From the NCBI GenBank assembly GCA_022828595.1, contig JAKGHH010000005.1, forward strand, positions 31,322,193-31,386,192: a stretch of 64,000 nt of DNA. Direction: 5' to 3'. Source of the stretch: Nelumbo lutea (taxonomy: Eukaryota; Streptophyta; Magnoliopsida; Proteales; Nelumbonaceae). This document shows, piece after piece, positions 1 through 12,600 of the stretch. Position numbers and translations under genes: made by a program. How positions within the stretch are numbered: the stretch's first letter is position 1; each line of letters starts with the position of its first letter. Under the pieces are notes generated by a model that made no database searches, had not been told where the DNA came from, and saw only the letters and a list, made by a program, of their open reading frames with translations.

Positions 1-563
1 GCAGCTTCAACTTCAAGTAACTTCATTTATTCCCTGTATTTTTAACATTTTTTCCCTTCTTTCCTCGACTTTGGCTGAAGAATTCTTTCTTGTGGAACAC
101 TGCGCACTCACAACTTAAAGAGGAAACATTAATTTGGTTTAAGGTGGAATTTAAACATTTGCAAATTGCTGAACCTTAGACGTTGACGTGTCAATAAACA
201 TTTTGGTCTTTTCTGTTAATTATTGATATAATTGCTATTTTGTTAAAAAAATCTAGCGACTGTTTGATTTTTCTTCTTGAGGTTAAGATTTAACTTATTT
301 CAGTTTAATTTATGTTATGATGCTTTCAATATCTGATTTTGTTTGAATTTGATGTTTTATTATTAGAAATTCCAACAATACCTATAAAAAACACATGGTC
401 GAGGCTTGTGCCTCCTTGTGCTCCGGAGGCCGACGCCTCTTGTGTTCTGAACTTCGCCTCATGCCTCCGGGTAGTGGAACACTTCACATCACGACTCCAT
501 GTTTTAAAACACAATAGAGCCACTTCAATCGAATTGAAGAGCGTAGAGATTTGACTTAAAGAA
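1..563 (+). promoter_or_regulatory. PAG1: Upstream/5' leader region of PAG1
   Basis: This is the sequence before the start codon. It is A/T-rich and contains no coding exon that I recognise. I cannot place a transcription start or say whether a 5' UTR intron lies here. The small GC-rich inverted-repeat element at about 385-513 is listed separately. Confidence 0.4.
385..513. repeat. Short inverted-repeat MITE-like element in the PAG1 leader
   Basis: A GC-rich island rich in GCCTC/GAGGC lies in A/T-rich DNA. Its ends are imperfectly complementary: AACACATGGTCGAGG on the left and CGACTCCATGTTTT on the right. The word ACAATA occurs on both sides (375-380 and 511-516) and may be a partial target duplication. 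It resembles the GGCG-rich hAT-like MITEs further downstream. The assignment is tentative. Confidence 0.4.
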
Positions 564-659
564 ATGAAGCCCGGTGGTGCTGCAAAGTTGATCGTTGATG
601 CACTGCTCCAGCGGTTTCTTCCTCTTGCCAGGCGCCGCATTGAAACAGCCCAAGCACAG
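564..659 (+). CDS. PAG1: PAG1 exon 1 (residues 1-32)
   Basis: This is the start exon. The ATG at 564 follows an in-frame stop at 552. It ends in phase 0 at the donor CAG|GTACCT. The basic, Leu-rich start ([15 protein letters not shown]) is highly conserved in plant homologues. Confidence 0.93.
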
Positions 660-3600
660 GTACCTACCTACCACACTATCAATTTGCATTGGTATTTATA
701 TCAGTGAATTGGTGTTTTGGTAATGTTTATCTTTGCTGTTAGAGGGGAGATGGAATGGAGAAAGGGTTTTATTGTATTTGCGTGATTGTGAAGCTTATCA
801 ATTTTATGCATTTCATTGGACAAATAAAAGTTATGAAATGAGAGGACGAATGACCTCTCTTTGGCAATGGACAGCATTTGGGTAGGAACGCAAAACTATT
901 GTTGGGCTCATCATACCCTTCAGTGGGCAGAAGAATATGATAAATTGGTAAGGGTAAATGCTGCTCTAACGGCTGCAATGTTACACATGACATGGACAAA
1001 ATGTTGCATGGGGAATTGACATTAAAAGTGATGTGTCAGAGATGGGCACAGTACCCATTTCCATAGTGGGTGAAATTTCTTGATATTATTCTTATAAATA
1101 GATAATTGCTCACAGGCTGTAAGTGCTGAATATTTGTTGGTATAAATGGGTACTCATAAGTTGTTTCTTTTCCATAACTCTGCATTGCATGGAAAATATT
1201 CAGGATGGACAGTATCTTCGGCCATCGGACCCGGCTTATGAGCAAGTGTTAGATTCATTAGCAATGGTGGCTCGGCATACACCTATTCCTCTCCTAGAAG
1301 CTCTTCTCAGGTGGAGAGAAAGGTGAGCTTATTTTATAATCTTTCAACTTTATCAGAGTTATTTCATTTATGGAAACCTTTGTAATTCATTTTGGAGAAC
1401 TTCTTATAGGATGATAAGTTCCTCCGCATATCAGTGATTTAATTAAAAGGTGTGCCTAGTGCACAGGTGAGGCACATTTCAAGGTATGCACCTTGCCTAG
1501 GCATCACCTGGTGCACCTCAGCCCAGGTGTGTGCCTTAGTTAAGTGTTGCACTTTTTTTTTTTTAAAGTTTGGTGACTGGGTAAGGGGCTCTGAGAATCC
1601 CATTTTTGTTAATATTGTACATTCATCCTTATACAAATCAGTTTTAGAAGATAAGGAATTATAATTAAAATCACAAAAGCAAACTTTTGTGCAGGAATTA
1701 CGGATTTAGGACTCTAACATGGATTTGTTTGGCCATGCCTCAAGGGGATTGGTATAAAGTGGCTCCTAGAATATACTATATCTTCAAAAAAAAAAAAGAA
1801 TAAACTATATGTTACATTTTCACTTTGAATATGCACCATATGTTACACTTATATAGTTAAATTTGAGCTAATATGCTTTTTAAATATGTGTTTTTTAAAA
1901 TAATACTATTTTTAATATATATATATATATACACACGTTATTTCTTTACAGTTTTTTCTGATTTTTTGCATTTTTGGTTTTTTTACAAATTTTGAGCCTT
2001 GTTTCAAAAAGGCGTGTGCCTTGCCTTGCGCTTTTAAAACACTGTCATATATAGGAAATTTCATCTATTATATGCTTTGCATTAACAATAAGAATTATAA
2101 AAAAAGACAACATTATTAAGAATAGTAATTTACTAATTTTTTTCTCATGTAGATGCCTACATATAAACATGGATACAGGGAGCAGGGATATGACTCATTA
2201 TTACATGGATTAGAATACAAGCTTCTCATTCAATACACTGATTTTCTTTTTCTATTTTTATAAGCCAAGCATTCAGTCCATCCCTCCCAAAAACCCTCGT
2301 AGTTGGTACCGACATTAGTAATGGTCCTTCTATTTTTTAACAAGTGTAACCTGGCAAACCTGGTGAAACTTACGTCACTTAAGACATTTCTTATGGTGTG
2401 ATCTCTTAATATATGCTATACGTATAGTTTAGATGTATCCATGCAATAAAGCTTATTCCACAAGGCTTTCATTTTTGTGTTGTGTTTCATTATTGGGATC
2501 ATAGTGTTTAGACCATGGTTCACAATTTTGATCGTAGTGGATATTAGTGGACATTTTTCCATGTAGTGATGGGAAAAATTTAAGGATATTTTGCTAATTT
2601 CACTGAGATATTTAGAAAATTTAAAAAATAGTGAAATTTTCTGTAAACATGGACTTAGTTAATAAACCTTCAAGGAATTGTTAGAAGTTTAATCGCACAT
2701 ATGGGGTTGACTACATGAATCCCAACATAGTCTATCAATATTGGCAAGATTTGGGGAAACATTGGTAAAATATTGGAGATTTTGGAAAATAAAGATTCTT
2801 GTAAATTTTCAGATCACCACTTAGCAAAAGGGAAAATTTTGCCAAATCTTGTCGATATTTCAAACCATGGTTTAGACATGTACAAACATGTTAAGGTATC
2901 TTGGTGTTTTTAGTTGTATAGAACAATGTTTACAACCCGCCATTGACCTGGCTGGTTGAACTGTTGAAACCATCACCTGGTCAAGATTCTGGGTCCGGTT
3001 TACATGAAACCTGCCATTTGGTTAAAAGCCGTTGGCCTGGTCAAAAACTGTCTGATCCAGGTGGTTGAACCATTCACTTGTTGACCTGTTCAACCTGGTC
3101 ACTGGGCCATGGGTTGCACACTCAATGTATATGCAAACTTCTAGAGGCTATAACTTTGCACTGAGATGCCCGATTGTGGTGATTTTTCATTTTTGATTGT
3201 GGGTAACTTTTTGAGATCTATGCATCCCAAGGCGTTGAAGGCGTGTTGCCCCACTATTTTTGCGAAAAAGCCCTTTTTGGGTTAGTTGCTTTGGTGTTGT
3301 CAATTTACTCAACCACAAAAACGGGATAAAAGCATGGGATGACAAGTATGAAAATGGAGCTTTAAGTTAATGTTTTCAACCCATGGTTGACATGGAGGGG
3401 GAAGGGCAGGTTCAAATGATGGTAGATTGGTGGAGTGGTCTAGCTTTGTGTACCTTAAAGACTGAGCCTTTAGCTTTATGGTAGTGTGGTTCAATGAGAG
3501 AAAGGAGGACAAAGGATAGAGTCAAGTTTTGTTAATGGAAGAAAGGCTGTTAAATTTGAAAAACATTTCTTCAGGAAGCATGAAGGTTTGGGTAAGAAGA

Positions 3601-6600
3601 GTTGTGAAGTTTGGAATTGGGTGACAACAAGTTTCTTTCACAAGGATGGATTGAGCTTCTTGAGTAACATCTTGAAGATTAAGAGCTCAAGGGATAAGAC
3701 CTCAGGTCTTATTCAGACTCAGGTTGGAGTGGAGAAAGTTTGTTTGAAGTTTAGGGGGGATGTTGTGTTTCTTTGATTGTGCAGCCTTTTCAAGATTGTT
3801 TTCAGATGCTTGGGTTTTTGTTGTTGTAATTTTGGTTTCTTATCTTGGGTTTTCGGTTTCGATGGTGTGTTGAGGTTGTCTGGTCTAGGGGTTGTTCTGT
3901 TTCTCTTTACCCTCTTGAGTGACTCCTGGTCACTCTCCCTTGTATTCTATTTTTTTTTTTTGTTTTAATAAATTCTAATTTTAGTACAAAAAAAAAAAGA
4001 GTAGATTATAGAAGAAGTTTTACAGGGCTCAGTAGTGGATGATAATGATGCTTCAACCCCATGGGGACTGTTTTCTAGAAGAATGGGTGTTTTTAGATAA
4101 TGGAAAAAAGGATGGAAAGGGTGATGCACTTTTAGATAGGGAGAAGGTTGAAGAGTCTGGTTCTGAGAAGGAGTTTTTACATTCAGGAATGGAGGAAAGA
4201 AGGAATAAACAACTGGGGGAAGAAGCAATTGAGCTTCTGAAGGGTTCTGAAAGCTCTTGTTGTTTTTGAGGAGGGGAGCAACTGATCTTTTTCAAATGTT
4301 TTTATTGGAAAGTTGGGGTGGAACTAAGGAGGAAAAAGGTTATTAGCATGGGTGAAGAAATACAAAAAAGATGGTGATTCTTTGGTCAACTTGAAAATGC
4401 CCAAGGAATATAATGTTGGTCAGTTGATTCATGTCACAAAAGTGTTTCATCGTTTGAAGGAAGGACTAATTGGAATTGGTCCTTGTAGCAACTAGCAAGT
4501 ATAAGTAAGTTTACAGAAGGAAAAGGATGAAGGATAGAACTAGAACACAGAGCAATGCAGGAAATAGAACTGGTATGAAGCCGTTGTAGAAAGTGATGGA
4601 AAAGAAGAAAAATTAGATCCATGTTCAGGTGGTCAAAAGGAAGATGCTTCTTTAGAGGAAGAGGAAAATATTAGGAGAGGAGGGAAATGAGAAGAATGAG
4701 GAGGTAGCTTTTGATTGAGTGCGGAAAACAGCTCAAAAGGTGGACTTGGAAAATAGTGGAAACTGAAGTCCAAGTAAGCAATATATTAGGGCTATCTTTC
4801 ATACGTGGGGAAGAATTTGCAAGAATTTTTTTTTTTTTAATTGGAACACAGACAAAATCCAAATGGAGAAAATCCTTAGGGAAATCTGAGTGGTGAGGTT
4901 TGGTAGGGTTAGTTTTGGTTTGGAGATATTAAGGGGAGTTGTTTTGGGATGTTTTATAAGGCTTGGGAAAGTTTTTTTTTTTTTGTGTGATTTTTTGGGG
5001 CGGTGGGTTTGGTGGTTTATGTTTGGGTTTTGGCTTTTTGTGGGTGATTGCTTTATTACTCTGTTGTTCTCTCTTGCTCATTAGTAAATTTTCATTTTTA
5101 TTTATTTTCAAAAAAGTTAATGGTTGACCTGGCAGTTGGATCAATTGTGTTGTAAGATGGGGTTGGGGTCATACAAATTTCAGACCTGGCAGTGGGCTTT
5201 GTGGGGTGATAAATGGGCTTTGGGTGATTAAGGATGAAGAATAGGGATGGAAAAGCAAGTAGACAGCTTACTGTCCACCAAAGAATGAATAAGAAATTAA
5301 GAAGAGAGATAATAGCTTGTGCTGTTACGGTAAACAGGAAAGATATTGATCATTTAGAAGAAGAAATAAGTGAGAAAAAAGGACAAAAGTTTCCTGGCAA
5401 TAACCATATTTCACCAAACCAAATTTTATTTGATCTAATAAACTCTTCTTATATTGCAATCACCATCTCTATTGACAGCATATGAACTTGGATGTCCCCT
5501 TATAGGCTCCAATTTGGATTTGGAAATTGACCCAAATCAACTTCCATTTGCTATAAGGAAACTTGAATAACGCCTCCTACCAAACTAACTTAATGTAAAG
5601 ACACCAGAAATCACCAAAAGTATAAATCATAATTTTGTTATCAATAGTAATTTAGAATTTCTATGTCAAAAGGTTATCATTAATAGTAATTTTGAAATAC
5701 CAGAAAATTTTGAGAAAAATTAAAACCATATTTCTAAGACACCTATAGCTAGAAAATAATTTTTAAAATCTCAAATCATAGCAATATTCTACCATCCACC
5801 TTCCAAATGGTTTAATCATTAAGCTGTTTGTCCCGATATGTGGGTCGTGGGTTGGACATTAATCATCATTTTCCCTTTTTTTTTATTTTCAACCATTTCC
5901 ATCATTTATTACAACAATTCTCATTTATCATACTTATTTTTGTTTAATATAATGAACATATTATTATTAGACAAATGCTCTTATTTTGCAAATTTTCTGA
6001 TTTTTTATCTGTTTTCTATATTCTTATTCATGGGTTGACCCATTTGACCCAGACGACTGAGCTGCTGGCCCACGACCTGGAGTGAAAAGCAGTTCTTTTC
6101 CTGATCCTTTCTTTCCTTTTTTATATTGGTTTAAGTTCGAGAGCCAGCTGCTCTGAGCATCATTGGCTCCCCAGCCATTGTTCTTCAAGTTCAAGCATAT
6201 GGTTCAGTGTGGAATTTGTGTCACTTTTGGTTTATTCTTACAATAAAATGTTCCTCTTAAGGTACTTATGTTGGGATAGCTTGATGCACAACTGCTATTG
6301 TGTATTGGGTATCCTTTTTACTGCAAAGAGTCCTTTAGTAATGCTAAACAGTTAAGAAATGTCAGTCTTCAATCCGCAATTCATCTAGTGTAATTGGGGA
6401 TTGCAAGGTTATGGATTCATGTATAATGTTCTATAATTTGTTCCATTTCGGAGCATATTAGTTTATTATTTTTTGGTAATAAATAAAAAAATAAATTTCA
6501 TTAAAATTAGAAAGAGAGATTTACAAAAGGGGTGATAAGGACTCACCCACAAAACAGAACATAAAAAATGAGCCCCAAAAGCTTATGATATGGTGGATTG

Positions 6601-9600
6601 GTCATTCCTATTTGTGGATCAAATTTTAGTGGCAAATGAGTGTGTGGCAGCTAAGAGAAAACAAGGTGACAAAGGTTTGATTTGTAAATTGGACCTTGAA
6701 AAAGCTTATGATATGGTGGATTGGTCTTTCCTGTTGAATTTAATGGAAAAGATGGGGCTAGGTGAAAGATGGAGGATGTGGATTAAAGAATGTATTAGCT
6801 CAACACATTTTTCTATTATGATGAATGGGGTTGCAAAGGATTTCTTCTAGGCTAAAAGAGGACTAAGATAGGGTGACCCCTTATCTCCATTCTTATTCAC
6901 CTTTGTGGCTGAGATTTTGATTAGACAAATCACCAAAACTGATCAAGAAAACCAGTTTAAAGGTTGGAGAATGGGTAGATTAGAAGTTGTGGTGTCTCAT
7001 TTGCAATTTGTTGATGACATAATTATTTTCTGTGAAAGCTGTGATGAAACCAGTTTAAGGAATCTGAAAAGATTGGTGGATGAATTTCAGCAGACCTCCA
7101 AATTGAAAGTCAATTGGGGAAAAAGCTGTGTAGCCAGAATCAACATTGAAGGGGGGGGGGGGATATCCAAGCCATGGCAAATCTGCTAGGTTGTGAAGTG
7201 AAAAATTGGCCTCTGGAATACTTAGGAATGCCCTTGGGTGGGAATCCAAAAGCTGAAAGCTTCTGGAAACTGGTGGTAGAGAGGTTCATGAAGAAGTTGG
7301 CAATGTGGAAGAGAAATTATATTTCCTTGGGGGGAAGAATCACCTTGATAAAATCAACCCTTGCAAACTTTCCCACTAACTTCCTTTCCACCTTTAAGAT
7401 CCTGATGAAAATAGCTAGGAAATTGGAGAAGATTGTGAGGGACTTTTTGTGGGAGCCAGGTGAAGAAAAGAAAGATCATTTCGTGAAATGGGAGAAAGTT
7501 TGTTACCCCAAGGACCAGGGTGGGTTAGGTATAAGGAACCTAATAAAGAAAAACAAGGCCCTCCTAGGGAAATGGCTATGGAGATTCCCTTGTGAGGAAG
7601 AAGAGGTTGTGGCACAGGGTCATTAAAAGCTTACATGGTGATGCAGATAACGGCTGGGATGCAAAATTAGCCCCCAATGCAGCTCCTTCCTCTCCATGGA
7701 AGGCAATCTTTGAGGTATATCCAACTTTTCTTCAATTTATCAGGTTTGATGTTGGTTGTGGCAACAAAGTTTTATTCTGGGAAGACCTTTGGGTTGGGGA
7801 TGTGCCTCTTATGTTCAATTTCCCAGACCTGTTGCTAGGTTTGGTGTGCTTTTAGAATTAAGGATCTCTTGGGATTTTGGCTTTAGAAGAGGGTTGAGGG
7901 AAAATGAGTGTGAGTCTCTAGTGCTGTTGATTTCAACACTTGAGAGGGTCTACTTGGACCAATCTATAGCTGATTGTAGAGTGTGATCCCCAACTTCTGA
8001 TGGTTTATTTTCCTGTGCATCTTTCTTTGATTTGCTCAGTCATATTAACCCTATGGGGGTGAACTTCCCAGTGAGAGAAATTTGGACTAAACCGATCCCT
8101 CCAAAAGTACAAGCTTTTTGTTGGGAAGTGTTCCTAGGGAAGGTAAACACTTGTGATGTGGTATAGAAAAGGAGGCCAAACAATTGCCTCTCTCCTCATG
8201 TGTGTGTCCTTTGTTTGGGATGTGGTGAAACTCTAACCCACTTACTATTATCTTGCTCTTTTGCTTCTAGTATTTGGAATGTTGTCTGTTCTCTCTTTGG
8301 ATGCAGATGGGCTCCCCCACAGGATGTGGTAAATCTATTCAGCCCCTCTTTCCTGTATCAATGGAAGAAAAGGGGAAAATGTATATGGAAGGCAGTGAGA
8401 GCAGCTACAGTATGGACTATTTGGGAGGAAAGAAACCTAAGAATCTTTTCAGGAAAAAGCAAAACAATGGAGGAAGTTATTGAAGCCATAAAAATCAGAA
8501 CTGCACATTGGGTGAAGACCATGGAGATTTTTAGAAACTACTCCACGAATGAGATACTAAGGAATTGGGCCCATAGTTCTTGTAAGCATGGAATGGAAGC
8601 CATCAGCACAGAACAAACTAAAACTGAATTTCGATGGGAGTTCTCTTGGCAACCCTGTAAGGGCAGGCATAGGGGGTGTGTTTAGAAATTATCTGGGTGT
8701 GGTGGTGGCACTCTACTCTGGACCAATAGGTTATGGTGACTCAATACAGGCTGAATCTCTAGCCCTACTTCAAGGTCTAAAGATGGCTGAGCAGATAGGA
8801 ACAACAGACTTAAAAATCGAAGGAGACTCTCTATTGGTCATCTCTTGGGCCAAAAACATCACATCAGCACCTTGGAAGCTCAAGTTTATTTTCAGAGAAA
8901 TTGACACACTTGCAAGGTAGTTCAACTCTCAGTTTGGGTGGGTTAAAAGGGATGCAAATGGGATGGTGGATACCCTAGCAAAACAAGGGGCAAATAGATC
9001 TTCATTGTATTGGGCAGAATTGTAACTGATTGCTGGAGATTGCAATTTCCTATGCAATCTTTAGCTATTGTATCTTAATCTCTCTGTTATTAATGAAAGA
9101 TTTTTACTGCTCAAAAAAAAAAAAAAAACAGCCCCAAAAGCCTGCCTTACCCTTTTAAGTTTTAATTTCCCAATATTATCTCCCCAAAGCCAAAATAGAA
9201 TAGAATCCCCCAATCCCGAACAGGATATAACCCAAAATTACAAGCAAATGAATCTTAACCCCTAATCAACCTGAAAAAAAATCTAACAGACTGACCCAGA
9301 AGAATCAATCCTCTGTCCAATGACAACAGCCCTACACTCAACAAGCAAAAAACCCTTCAAAGAGTTGCCCAATCAATTGCCCAGCTATTCACCAGCTTCA
9401 TAGCTACAGCCTAGAGCAAGAGCCTCTTTGTTTCTTTCAATCATCCTCTCTGTCTTCTTTACCCTCTTATTGGGTCCAACCCCAAATAATCCCCATTTCA
9501 ATCTAGTGGATACTTTTGATATGTGAATAGTCTGAGTACTTTTCTGACCTCTGAACCTTCTAACTGCATAGGGAAATAACTTATAGCCATTATTATTATG

Positions 9601-12600
9601 GCTTAGCATGAGTTAAATTTTTGGCACTTCTGTTTCACACATACATTCTTGTTACAGTTAAGTTGCTTTCATTCTGTTCTAAGCACATTGCCTCTTGTAG
9701 GTGTAATTGGGAATCTCCTAAAAACACCCACTTATATTATTTTAAAAAGATACCTTCAAGTATGTCATTTTCTAGATATATTATAAATAAGGTACTTCCA
9801 TTATAAAAGGTTTAAAGTAGATAAAGGTATTATTGCTAATTGAAAATTTGGAATGGTTCAACTTGTGACATGTTTCTAATTTTTTGTGGAGTTTATTGGA
9901 TCTGTTGCAGTGAATCTCCAAAGGGTGCAAATGATGCCTCTACATTTCAGCGTAAGGTACTGGATCATGGTCAAGTAATACTCACCTTGATAAAACTGAA
10001 AAACTTTGCACAATATAACATGGATTTATCTGTAAAGGCATATGTTTGTAAAAAAATGGTTAGTGGATCTTTTTTTACAGTTTTGGATTACTATGTTTCA
10101 CTGCATGTTATTGTTAACATTTCTCCAAAATTCTAGGGGAAAATGCTTGGTGAGTGTTGGTTGAAAATTTTATGGACTGGAGAATGGACATGACTCTAGA
10201 TTCTTTATACATATTAGGCTAATTTTTTTTTTTTGAAACAGGTGAAGTAAGAATTTCATTAGGACAAAAACATGTACAACAAGGAGCTGTACACGGGGAT
10301 TTACAAAAACTGCACCAGAAAAGCTACAAAAAGACTCCCAACCGCAAAAAAGGAATTAAAACTTCTTTCCTTGAAACCATCGTTTACTGCCAACCAGGAA
10401 AACATTTTTCCCAAAACTTTCTGAAATACTGTATCTGAGGAGCTATGTTGGTTCTTGAAAATCCTTGCGTTCCTCTCCTGCCATATGCACCAGAAAACTG
10501 CAGCAGGAGTCAGATTCCAAACCATGCCCTCTTTAGTTAGACCTTTGACTCTCCAACTCTTCACAAGATCTGTCACTGATTCAGGGCAGCAACTGTTCAC
10601 CTCGTATAAATTCTCGACTTTGTTCCAGACCTCACAGGAGAAAACACGGTGGAGTAGCAGGTGGTTTACTACTCGGTATGATTCTGACAAAGCACACAGA
10701 CAGTTTGTTTAACAGCATACCCTTCTTTTCCAGATTATCCCTAGTTAAAATCTTGTTAAAGTAGGCTGTCCATACAAAAAACGCCACCTTTGTGGGCACT
10801 CCCTTACACCATACAGACTTAACTGGGATTGGCTCATCCTCTGATCTGGAAAAATAGTTGTAAAAGGACCTAACTGAGAATTCCCCTGACTTCTCTCACT
10901 CCCAAACTTTTCTATCCTCTCTCCCTAATTCCACTGGGGTGCTATACAACAAATGCAGCAATTCTACTAGACACTCCACTTCCCAATCATTCAGATTTCG
11001 CCTGAAGATAGGAACCCAAACAATATTTCCACTCATTCATAAAAAAAAGAACAATATTTCCACTCTGCACCTGCAAATAGTCTGAAACCAGAGCATCTTT
11101 GTCCACTGCTACTTCAAAGAGGGTAGGGTAAGAGGCCCTCAAGGGTCTATTATCACACCATAAGTCTTTCCAGAAAAGAACTTGCCTCCCATTCCCAACC
11201 CTAAATTTAATTCCATTTGAGAATGGACCATAAGTTTTCCCAATCCCTTTCCAGACAGAGCATCCATAGAATTGGTTTAGCTCACCCGGGACCCAATCAG
11301 AGATCCCATAACCATACTTGGCTGCTATCACCCTTCTCCACAAACCACCTTGATTCTCCTCAAATCTCCAAAGCCACTTCCCCAGTAAAGCGGAATTGAG
11401 ATCCTTTATTCTTCTCACACCCAGTCCCCCCTGAGATTTGGGTTTTGCAGATCTTGGACCAGCTAACCAACATGAATTTTTTCTTCTCATCCCTCCATCC
11501 GTTCCACAAAAACTCCTGCATCTTCCTCTCCAAAGACTTAGCCATCCCACTAGGAATTGGATATAAAGAGAGCAAATACAAGGAAAGGGAAGATAGAACA
11601 CTTTTCAGCATAGTTAATTTACCTCCATAAGTAAGTACTTGTACTTCCAAGAAGCCAAACTCTTGTCTAATCTCTCTACAATGGGCTCCCATATTGATTT
11701 GGAGTTGCACCTAGTGCCTAGAGGCATCTCCAGATATTCAAAGGAAGTTTACCTCTTTTACATCCCCACTCCTCCGCCCACCTCTCTATTTCTGGTACAT
11801 CTCCCACTGCAACCAGTTCAGTTTTATGCCTGTTTACATGGATGCCTGACACAATCTCAAACCACTGCAGCACGGCCATTACATAACCAAGCTGATGAAC
11901 TGAAGCTTCACAAAATATGAGAGTGCCATCTGCAAACTGCAACAAAGAAACCTCCACCCTTTTATCTCCCACCTGAAAACCTTCTATGAACCCCCCTGCT
12001 GTGGCCCTTTTCATCATTCTGCTTAGAGCTTCAGTCACACATATAAAAAGGAAGGGGGAAAAAGGATCCCCTTGCCTTAGGCCCCTAGAACTCCTAAAGT
12101 GACCACAGGACACCTCATTTACTAGGACTGAGAACGAGGGAGTAATCACACATACTTTCATCCAATCCCACCATTTAGAGCTAAAATCCATTCTTCTTAG
12201 GATGTAGTCTAAGAATTGCCAGTTGATATGATCATAAGTCTTTTCAAAATCGATTTTACAGAGCAGTCCAGCCCTCCCACTTCTCAGTCTTGTATCTATC
12301 ATCTCATTTGCTACTAACACTCCATCTACCATGAGTCTACCCTCCACAAAGCACCTTGACTTTCTGAGATTAGGGTCCCCATGACTAGTTTGAGCCTCTT
12401 AGAAAGAACCTTGGAAATTAATTTGTATATACTACCAACCAGACTAATTGGTCTGAAGTCTCCCACTTCCTCTACCCCTTTTTTCTTTGGAGCTAGAGTT
12501 ATAAAAGTGGAATTTAAACTCCTTTCCTGAGCTGCTGAGTTATGGAATTCTTTCAACACCCTTTAAACATCATTCTTTAGAAAACCCCAACAGTCTTTGT

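Larger units (their letters stand above)
6583..9128 (+). mobile_element. 5'-truncated L1 LINE (RT, zf-RVT-like, RNase H) in intron 2
   Basis: It is bounded by the 12-bp duplication AGCCCCAAAAGC (6571-6582 and 9130-9141), with poly-A at 9113-9128. The remnant has RT motif DLEKAYD (about 6700), a stop-interrupted GDPLSPF (about 6870) and FVDD (about 7010). A zinc-knuckle-like [15 protein letters not shown] (about 8205) and an RNase H start NFDGSS (about 8630) follow. Several stops and frameshifts make it non-functional. It starts inside the RT, so endonuclease and ORF1 are absent. Confidence 0.85.
6465..9611 (-). mobile_element. ORF1-only L1 derivative (antisense), split by a sense L1
   Basis: Its 3' tail lies on the left (poly-T at about 6465-6474, then a GGTGATAAGGACTCACCC hairpin-like word). 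The coding remnant lies on the right (9385-9609, containing GLFGVGP). The two parts are separated by the L1 at 6583-9128 with its 12-bp target duplication. The tail matches that of the element at 14297-16220. No ORF2 sequence is present. Confidence 0.6.
1323..9910 (+). other. PAG1: PAG1 intron 2 (8,588 bp), filled with mobile elements
   Basis: GT-AG intron. It contains two hAT-like MITEs (1432-2044 and 2514-2869), two poly-A-tailed retroelement pieces (about 3300-3998 and 4010-5116), an antisense ORF1-only element (about 6465-9611), and a sense L1 nested in that element (6583-9128). At 2045-2505, 2878-3300 and 5117-6460 I see only low-complexity or unassigned sequence. The stretch 2920-3130 is rich in CCTGGTC/GACC words. 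Confidence 0.85.

Noticed and set aside
4039..4295. Small open frames on both strands as genes
   Set aside because: They are inside a poly-A-tailed ORF1-type retroelement; no start context or conservation supports them.
5835..6080. TIR element suggested by GTGGGTCGTGGGTTGG and CCCACGACC words
   Set aside because: The inverted match is only about a dozen bases and no target duplication is visible.
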